Below are positions 36,488 to 41,259 of a stretch of 41,259 nucleotides of DNA, piece after piece (the stretch's first letter is position 1; each line of letters begins with the position of its first letter). The notes under the pieces are model-generated. The model searched no databases and had not been told where the DNA came from. It worked only from the letters and a program-made list of their open reading frames with translations. Both the position numbers and the translations under genes were made by a program. Source of the stretch: Pseudomonas sp. EpS/L25 (GTDB lineage Bacteria; Pseudomonadota; Gammaproteobacteria; Pseudomonadales; Pseudomonadaceae); contig NZ_LNUP01000002.1 of assembly GCF_001512295.1 (NCBI RefSeq), positions 296,668-337,926 on the forward strand, in the 5' to 3' direction.

Positions 36488-37572
36488 GGGGTGGACTCCA
36501 GAAGGGACTGATGACGGTTGAACAGGGCCAGGCGGCGCGAGAAGGCCGCGCTGGTGGCGATCAGCGGTGGCGGTGAGGCGCCTGCACCCGCGATCTCGCG
36601 CCAGAAGTGACAGGCCACCTGGCCTTCGCCGGCAGAGGTTTCCAGCAGCGGCTTGGCCTCGCGGCACAGCGGCCGGGCGTGGGGGCAGCGGGTGTGGAAG
36701 CGGCAGCCGCTGGGCGGCGCCGTGGGGCTGGGCAGGTCGCCGCCGAGCAGGGTGCGCGGTCGCCGCGCCCGTGGATGGCTCACCGGCACCGCGGCCAGCA
36801 GCGCCTGGGTATAGGGATGCAGGGACGTCTCGAACAGCGCCTCCACCGGCGCCAGCTCGACGATCTCGCCCAGGTACATCACCGCTACCCGGTCGCTCAT
36901 GTGGCGGATCACACCGAGACCGTGGGCGACGATGATCAGCGTCAGGCCGAAGCGCGCCTTGAGGTCTTCCAGCAGGTTCACCACCTGCGCCTGTACCGAG
37001 ACGTCCAGCGCCGAGACCGGCTCGTCGCCGAGCAGCAGGCGGGGTTCGGCGGCCAGGGCACGGGCGATGCCGATGCGCTGGCGCTGGCCGCCGGAGAATT
37101 CATGGGGATAGCGCCCGGCCAGTTCCGGCGCCAGGCCCACGGTGCGCAGCAGCTCGGCCACCCGCTCGGCGCGCTGACCGCGATCCAGCGGCTTGTGCAG
37201 CCACACGGGCTCGCCGACGATGTCAGCCACGCTCATGCGCGGATTCAGCGAGGCGAAGGGGTCCTGGAAGATGATCTGCAATTCCTGGCGCACCTGGCGC
37301 AGCGCCGCCGGGCCGAGGTTGCCCAGGTTGCGACCTTCGTAGATGACGTCGCCGGCGGTGGGGGCGAGCAGGTTGAGCAGCAGGCGGCCGAGGGTCGACT
37401 TGCCCGAACCGGATTCGCCCACCAGGGCCAGGGTCTCGCCGCGGCGCACGGCGAAGGACACATCGCTGACCGCCTGTACCGGTGGGCGCGGGCGTTGCAG
37501 GAAACCGGCCTGGCCGCCGAAGTGCCTGGTCAGGCCGATGGCTTCGAGGATGGGGCGTTCGACCGCTTTCAT
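36484..37572 (-). CDS. Oligopeptide-type ABC ATPase (DppF/OppF-like)
   Basis: The 362-residue ATPase has Walker [11 protein letters not shown]-loop [14 protein letters not shown], signature [15 protein letters not shown], Walker [13 protein letters not shown] and the OppF C-terminal Cys-rich motif [15 protein letters not shown], which may bind an iron-sulfur cluster in this family. The switch His lies in [11 protein letters not shown], where most members have Asp (HDL); here it is Gly. It overlaps both neighbours by ATGA. A ~30-residue C-terminal extension follows the Cys motif. Confidence 0.93.
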   Translation of the reverse strand: MKAVERPILEAIGLTRHFGGQAGFLQRPRPPVQAVSDVSFAVRRGETLALVGESGSGKSTLGRLLLNLLAPTAGDVIYEGRNLGNLGPAALRQVRQELQIIFQDPFASLNPRMSVADIVGEPVWLHKPLDRGQRAERVAELLRTVGLAPELAGRYPHEFSGGQRQRIGIARALAAEPRLLLGDEPVSALDVSVQAQVVNLLEDLKARFGLTLIIVAHGLGVIRHMSDRVAVMYLGEIVELAPVEALFETSLHPYTQALLAAVPVSHPRARRPRTLLGGDLPSPTAPPSGCRFHTRCPHARPLCREAKPLLETSAGEGQVACHFWREIAGAGASPPPLIATSAAFSRRLALFNRHQSLLESTP

Positions 37573-38555
37573 GCACTGGTCTCCAGGTGCTGTTCCAGGG
37601 GCGCGCGGAGGCAGGCCACCTGCTGGCCCGGAGCGAGCTCCACCAGTGGCGGCGGGGCCAGGCGACAGGCGTCGAGGACGAAGGGGCAGCGGCTGGCGAA
37701 GCGGCAGCCGGCGGGCATCTCGGCGGGCGTCGGCACCCGGCCGGCGATGGTCGCCAGCCGACCCGTGCGCGGCCCCAGCGAGGGCATGGAGCCCATCAGG
37801 CCGAGGGTGTAGGGGTGTTGCGGATCGTCGAACAGCTGGGCGACCGGGCCGGACTCGACCACCCGGCCGGCGTACATCACCGCCATCTCGTCGGCGACCT
37901 CGGCCACCACGCCGAGGTCATGGGTGATGAGGATCATGGCGGCGCCGGTCTCGGCCTGCAGGCCGGCGATGAGTTCGAGGATCTGCGCCTGGATGGTCAC
38001 ATCCAGCGCCGTGGTGGGTTCGTCGGCGATGATCAGCGCCGGGTCGTTGGCCAGCGCCATGGCGATCATCACCCGCTGGCGCATGCCGCCGGAGAGTTCG
38101 TGGGGATAGGCCGCCAGCCGCTGGGCCGCCGCCGGCACCCGCACCTTCTCCAGCATCTCCAGGGCGCGCTGGCGGGCGGCCTGGGCGCTGCCGCCGCGAT
38201 GGCGCAGCACCGTCTCCATCAACTGCTCGCCGACGGTGAAGGCCGGATTCAGCGAGGTCATTGGCTCCTGGAACACCATGGCCAGGCGATCGCCACGCAG
38301 GTCACGGCGGCGCGCCTCGGGCATGCCCAGCAGGTCCTCGCCCATGAAGCTGGCCTGGCGGGCGCGGACCTGGGCGCTGGCCGGCAGCAGCCCCATCAGC
38401 GCCATGGAGGTCACGCTCTTGCCACAGCCGGATTCGCCCACGAGGGCCAGGGTGCGGCCCGGCTGCACGGCGAAGCTCAGGCCCTCCACCACCGCCGCCG
38501 GGGCGCCGGCGAAGCGCACGCTGAGGTCGTCCACCACCAGTACCGGGGCGCTCAT
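37569..38555 (-). CDS. Oligopeptide-type ABC ATPase (DppD/OppD-like)
   Basis: The 328-residue partner ATPase has Walker [11 protein letters not shown]-loop [14 protein letters not shown], signature [15 protein letters not shown], Walker [13 protein letters not shown], switch [12 protein letters not shown] and the terminal [15 protein letters not shown] motif. The start at 38555 overlaps the regulator's stop (ATGA). The open frame further upstream is a shadow of the regulator gene. Confidence 0.93.
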   Translation of the reverse strand: MSAPVLVVDDLSVRFAGAPAAVVEGLSFAVQPGRTLALVGESGCGKSVTSMALMGLLPASAQVRARQASFMGEDLLGMPEARRRDLRGDRLAMVFQEPMTSLNPAFTVGEQLMETVLRHRGGSAQAARQRALEMLEKVRVPAAAQRLAAYPHELSGGMRQRVMIAMALANDPALIIADEPTTALDVTIQAQILELIAGLQAETGAAMILITHDLGVVAEVADEMAVMYAGRVVESGPVAQLFDDPQHPYTLGLMGSMPSLGPRTGRLATIAGRVPTPAEMPAGCRFASRCPFVLDACRLAPPPLVELAPGQQVACLRAPLEQHLETSA

Positions 38556-39274
38556 AGGGCCTGCTCCAGGGTCTGTTGCAGCACGCTGTCCAGCGCCAGT
38601 TGCAGGGCGCGCAGATGGGCACGCATCACCGCCGCGGCGCGGGCCGGATCGCGGGCGTCGAGGGCTTCCACCAGGGCCTGGTGGTCGTCGTGGTAGGCCA
38701 GCAGGCGCTGGGCGTTGCGGGCGCGGTGGCGCAGGTCGCGCCAGATCGGGTCGAGGCGGATGGCATCGAGCATCTCGAACAGGTCCAGCAACAGGCGATT
38801 GCCGGCGGCCTCGGCGATGCTGCGGTGGAAGGCGCTGTCCCACAGCTCGATGGCGTCGGCGTCCTCGCTGCTGCCCAGGCGCTCGAAGGCAGTACGTTCC
38901 GCCATGCGGCGGATCAGCGCGCGCTGCTCGCCGCTGGCGCGCTGGGCGGCCAGGGCGGCGAGATTCGGTTCCAGGTGCAGGCGCGCTTCCATCACCTCGC
39001 TGAAGTTGGTGCGTCCGGAGAGCTGCGCGAGGGTCAGGGCCGCGCTGGGCGGCGTGGGGCCCACGTAGGTGCCCTTGCCCTGGCGACGCCAGACCTGGCC
39101 CTCGGCTTCGAGCACCGCCAGGGCGCGGCGGATGGAGCGGCGACTGACGCCGAATTCACTGGCCAGCTCGCGCTCCGGCGGCAGGGGTTTGTCGGGGACG
39201 CTGCTCTGCTGGGCGACCAGGTTGCGCAAGGCATCCAGGGCCAGCCGGGCACTGTCGTCGGTATGGATCTGCAT
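38552..39274 (-). CDS. GntR-family (FCD) regulator of the importer operon
   Basis: The 240-residue protein has an N-terminal GntR winged helix (LPPERELASEFGVSRRSIRR, then RRQGKGTYV) and a C-terminal all-helical FCD ligand domain with metal-site His residues (WDSAFHRSIAEAAGNRLL, YHDDHQALVEAL). The start at 39274 is preceded by AGAGG on minus; the further open frame is not family-like. It is the first gene of the operon it probably controls, so it would be autoregulated. A palindrome at 39323-39333 is a candidate operator. Confidence 0.9.
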   Translation of the reverse strand: MQIHTDDSARLALDALRNLVAQQSSVPDKPLPPERELASEFGVSRRSIRRALAVLEAEGQVWRRQGKGTYVGPTPPSAALTLAQLSGRTNFSEVMEARLHLEPNLAALAAQRASGEQRALIRRMAERTAFERLGSSEDADAIELWDSAFHRSIAEAAGNRLLLDLFEMLDAIRLDPIWRDLRHRARNAQRLLAYHDDHQALVEALDARDPARAAAVMRAHLRALQLALDSVLQQTLEQAL

Positions 39275-39612
39275 CGAACCTTTGCCTCTTAGGTCTGGGC
39301 GGACGCCCGTGGCGGAGCGCGCTGCCATTGGCATCGCGGGGCATCCGGATACCGGGGGTGGTTGCAAGGCCGATGCCATTGAAAATTGGTTCGCCGTGTC
39401 GTTCGGCGCGAGGCTCTGGGGCGATGGCTGGAATCGGGTCGCGGACCAGGCCCGCGGCATTGGTTCGCGCCTGGGCGAACCTTTCGCCGCCGACCGAGCA
39501 GGGGCTGCGCTAGGATGGGGCTGGGTCGCACCGTGGCGGCGCGTGGGAAACTCCGTCCGGGCGTCGCTTTCTACCCAGCATCCGTTCCCGGCCAGAGGAC
39601 CGTCCCATCGTC
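39275..39612. other. Divergent regulatory gap between gntR-type gene and DUF445 gene
   Basis: 338 bases with no supported gene. It holds the TGCCA-T-TGGCA palindrome, a longer inverted repeat TGGCATCG (39329-39336) / CGATGCCA (39371-39378), and presumably promoters for both flanking genes, none of which is close to consensus. Confidence 0.6.
39323..39333. promoter_or_regulatory. Candidate GntR operator
   Basis: TGCCA-T-TGGCA is a perfect palindrome 49 bases upstream of the regulator start. A related half site TGCCATTG occurs at 39374-39381. Short palindromes of this kind are usual for FCD-type GntR proteins, but the link is inferred. Confidence 0.4.
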
Positions 39613-40881
39613 ATGACCACGCGCTCCCGCGACGGCCTTACCCCGGTCCGCCGCATGAAGCTCCTCGCGCTGCTGCTGCTGTTCCTGGCGGCGGGGCTCT
39701 ACTGCCTGGCCACCGCCCTGGAGGCCCGCCATCCGGCCTGGGGCTACGCTGCCGCCTTCGCCGAGGCGGCCATGGTCGGTGCCATCGCCGACTGGTTCGC
39801 GGTGACCGCGCTGTTCCGCCATCCCCTGGGGCTGCCGATCCCTCATACCGCCATCATCCCGCGCAACAAGGCCGGGGTCGGGCGCAAGCTGTCGGATTTC
39901 ATCTGCCTGCATTTCCTCGCCACGCCCCAGGTGCTGGCCAAGCTGGAAGAGCTGGACGCCGCCGGGCGCCTGGCCGGCTGGTTGCGCCAGCCGGCCAATG
40001 CCGCCGCGGTGGCCAACCAGGCCACCGGCGTCGCCCGCTATTCCCTGGAGGCCCTGCGCGAAGTGCGGGTACAGGCCTTCATCCGCCGGGTGGCGGTGGA
40101 GCGCCTGCAACGGCTGGACGTGGCGGCGCTGTCCGGCGAACTGCTGGATGTGCTGACCGCCGATGGCCGCCACCAGGCGGTGCTCGACGAGGTGCTGCAG
40201 GAGATCGACCGCCTGTTGCAGGACGAGGACACCCAGGCGCTGATCGCCCGCACCATCGGCGGTGAGTTGCGTACTCTCAAATACCTGGGGCTGGACGAGC
40301 GGGTCGGGCGCTGGTCGGCGATCAAGGTGGTGCAGGCGGTGTCGCGCCTGATCGGCGAAGTCAGCCAGGACCGCGAGCACGAGCTGCGGCGGCATTTCGA
40401 CGGTTACCTGGTCGGCTTCGTCGAACGCCTCAAGCAGGACCCAGCGTTTCGCCTGAGAGGCGAGCAACTGCGCGACCGCCTGCTGGAGCACCCGGCGCTG
40501 GCCGGCTATCTGCAGGAGCTGTGGGACGAACTGGTGAATTGGCTGCAGGCGGATCTCGCCGCCCCGGACTCGCGCATCCGCCGCCGCCTGGGCCGGCTGC
40601 TGGCCGAGCTGGGCGAGACCCTCAGTCGCGACGAGGCCATGCGGCGCTGGATCAACGAACAGCTGATCGCCGTGGCGCCGCCCTTCATCGATCGCAACCG
40701 CCAGCGCATCGGCGACTACATCGCCGCCCGGGTGGCCGCCTGGGACACCGGCGAACTGGTCCAGCAACTGGAGCAGAGCGTCGGCAAGGACCTGCAGTTC
40801 ATCCGTATCAACGGCACCCTGGTCGGCGGCCTGGTGGGGCTGGTGCTGCATGCCCTGACGGTGTGGTTGGGGCCGGGGTAG
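39613..40881 (+). CDS. DUF445 (YjiN-like) membrane-anchored protein
   Basis: The 422-residue protein of the DUF445 family has a first membrane segment (about residues 14-32, MKLLALLLLFLAAGLYCLAT), then GYAAAFAEAAMVGAIADWFA and FRHPLGLPIPHTAIIPRNK, the family's signature N-terminal region. A long helical, charged middle and a C-terminal hydrophobic anchor (LVGGLVGLVLHALTVWLGPG) follow. The function of the family is not established. The ATG is at 39613, with no strong ribosome binding site. The gene is divergent from the importer regulator and stands alone. Confidence 0.85.
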   Translation: MTTRSRDGLTPVRRMKLLALLLLFLAAGLYCLATALEARHPAWGYAAAFAEAAMVGAIADWFAVTALFRHPLGLPIPHTAIIPRNKAGVGRKLSDFICLHFLATPQVLAKLEELDAAGRLAGWLRQPANAAAVANQATGVARYSLEALREVRVQAFIRRVAVERLQRLDVAALSGELLDVLTADGRHQAVLDEVLQEIDRLLQDEDTQALIARTIGGELRTLKYLGLDERVGRWSAIKVVQAVSRLIGEVSQDREHELRRHFDGYLVGFVERLKQDPAFRLRGEQLRDRLLEHPALAGYLQELWDELVNWLQADLAAPDSRIRRRLGRLLAELGETLSRDEAMRRWINEQLIAVAPPFIDRNRQRIGDYIAARVAAWDTGELVQQLEQSVGKDLQFIRINGTLVGGLVGLVLHALTVWLGPG

Positions 40882-40898
40882 GAGATCTAGGAACCTCT

Positions 40899-40926
40899 AT
40901 CGCGGCCATGGGCCGCTCCTACAGGA
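40899..40926. repeat. REP-like palindrome after the DUF445 gene
   Basis: GCGGCC-ATG-GGCCGC (40902-40916) followed by TCCTACAG. The 17 bases 40899-40915 are identical to 582-598. This is the type of extragenic palindrome found many times in pseudomonad genomes. Confidence 0.75.
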
Positions 40927-40990
40927 AGAGGTACGCCGGTTTGACGTGATCTTTGCCGTGCTGATGGAAACTGAACGCCTGCTCGGCTAG

Positions 40991-41026
40991 CCCCCTCTCC
41001 CTTCGGGAGAGGGTTGGGGTGAGGGC
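40991..41026 (+). repeat. Short GC hairpin repeat, copy 5
   Basis: CCCCTCTCCC-TTC-GGGAGAGGG followed by TTGGGGTGAGGGC, the best-preserved copy of the five in the window. Confidence 0.88.
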
Positions 41027-41099
41027 CTCCTCGCCACCAAGTCTCCAGTGGAAAAGGCTGCGCCGTTTTCCACGCTACGTGAGGTATTCCCACAGCGAC

Positions 41100-41149
41100 A
41101 AGACAGTTGCTCCTACAGGGGACGACGCTTTTGTAGGAGCAACTGTCTT
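41100..41149. repeat. 18-bp perfect inverted repeat (REP-type hairpin)
   Basis: Bases 41100-41117 and 41132-41149 are perfect inverted repeats around a 14-nt loop. The arms contain GTTGCTCCTACA and TGTAGGAGCAAC. The TCCTACAG motif is shared with the REP-like palindrome at 40899-40926. The right arm ends one base before the stop codon of the transposase tail. Confidence 0.88.
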
Positions 41150-41150
41150 C

Positions 41151-41259
41151 TCAAGCGGGCTCAGATCGCCAAGGAGTACCGTCCCTGAGCATGGCATTGA
41201 GCCGAATCAGCAAGACGCGTAGGCAGGCGATCAGGGCTACCTTGGCGGGTTTTCCACGC
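41151..41259 (-). mobile_element. IS110/IS1111-type transposase, C-terminal end (cut by window edge)
   Basis: Read on minus from the window edge, 35 codons encode RGKPAKVALIACLRVLLIRL then NAMLRDGTPW and a stop at 41151-41153. The pattern of a Pro-Lys/Ala-Lys-Val-Ala-Leu stretch, an Arg-x-Leu-Leu segment and NAMLRDG-x-PW is the characteristic end of IS110-family (IS1111 group) transposases. Members of this group often insert into REP palindromes, and one adjoins it here. The rest of the gene is beyond the window, so completeness is unknown. Confidence 0.82.

Noticed and set aside
41019-41222. 67-codon ORF on plus at the window end
   Set aside because: It runs across a hairpin repeat, a REP palindrome and the antisense of the transposase tail.

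Overview
The window looks like chromosomal DNA of a high-GC Pseudomonas. Support comes from the conserved block 5S rRNA / mksFEB / psi-like protein / rimI, whose gene order I recall from P. aeruginosa, and from the Pseudomonas-style REP hairpins and Hfq/Crc-type leader motifs. An otsBA pair and a full inositol locus would fit the P. oryzihabitans group, but the species is a guess.

Layout. 1-71 is the 3' end of a 5S rRNA with its terminator. 735-5459 (minus) is a three-gene condensin operon, mksF-mksE-mksB, with overlapping genes and no mksG. 5864-7143 encodes a probable DNA polymerase III psi subunit and RimI. An acidic orphan protein (minus) lies next to the trehalose genes otsB-otsA. A tRNA-Met(CAT) gene with its own promoter and terminator follows.

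10605-31554 is an inositol and inositol-like catabolic region. A LacI-type regulator is divergent from a three-gene cassette (IolE-like TIM barrel, Gfo/Idh/MocA dehydrogenase, IolH-like TIM barrel). Next comes an RpiR/SIS regulator (IolR type), divergent from iolC-iolE-iolB-iolA-iolI-iolD-iolG. A CUT2-type ABC importer follows, with the binding protein in one transcript and the ATPase plus permease in another, and then a second Gfo/Idh/MocA dehydrogenase. Three GGAA-N6-TTCC(-like) palindromes sit at the regulator/iolC gap, before the binding-protein gene and before the ATPase transcript. Five AAYAAYAA-type A-rich motifs sit next to ribosome binding sites. Together these suggest a two-layer control: IolR induction and Hfq/Crc catabolite repression. 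Both transporter transcripts begin with a small ORF that carries the A-rich motif.

31565-39274 (minus) is one compact operon: GntR/FCD regulator, two oligopeptide-type ABC ATPases, a binding protein, two permeases and a cytoplasmic gamma-glutamyltransferase-like Ntn hydrolase. All junctions but one are 4-nt ATGA overlaps. A DUF445 membrane protein follows on plus. The window ends in REP-type hairpins and the last 35 codons of an IS110/IS1111-type transposase.

Non-coding structure is rich. A dispersed element with inverted ends occurs three times (5607-5851, 10388-10558, 25331-25681). The third copy is split by a 167-bp miniature element with 22-bp perfect inverted ends at a CTAG target. A second family of short GC-rich hairpin repeats occurs five times.
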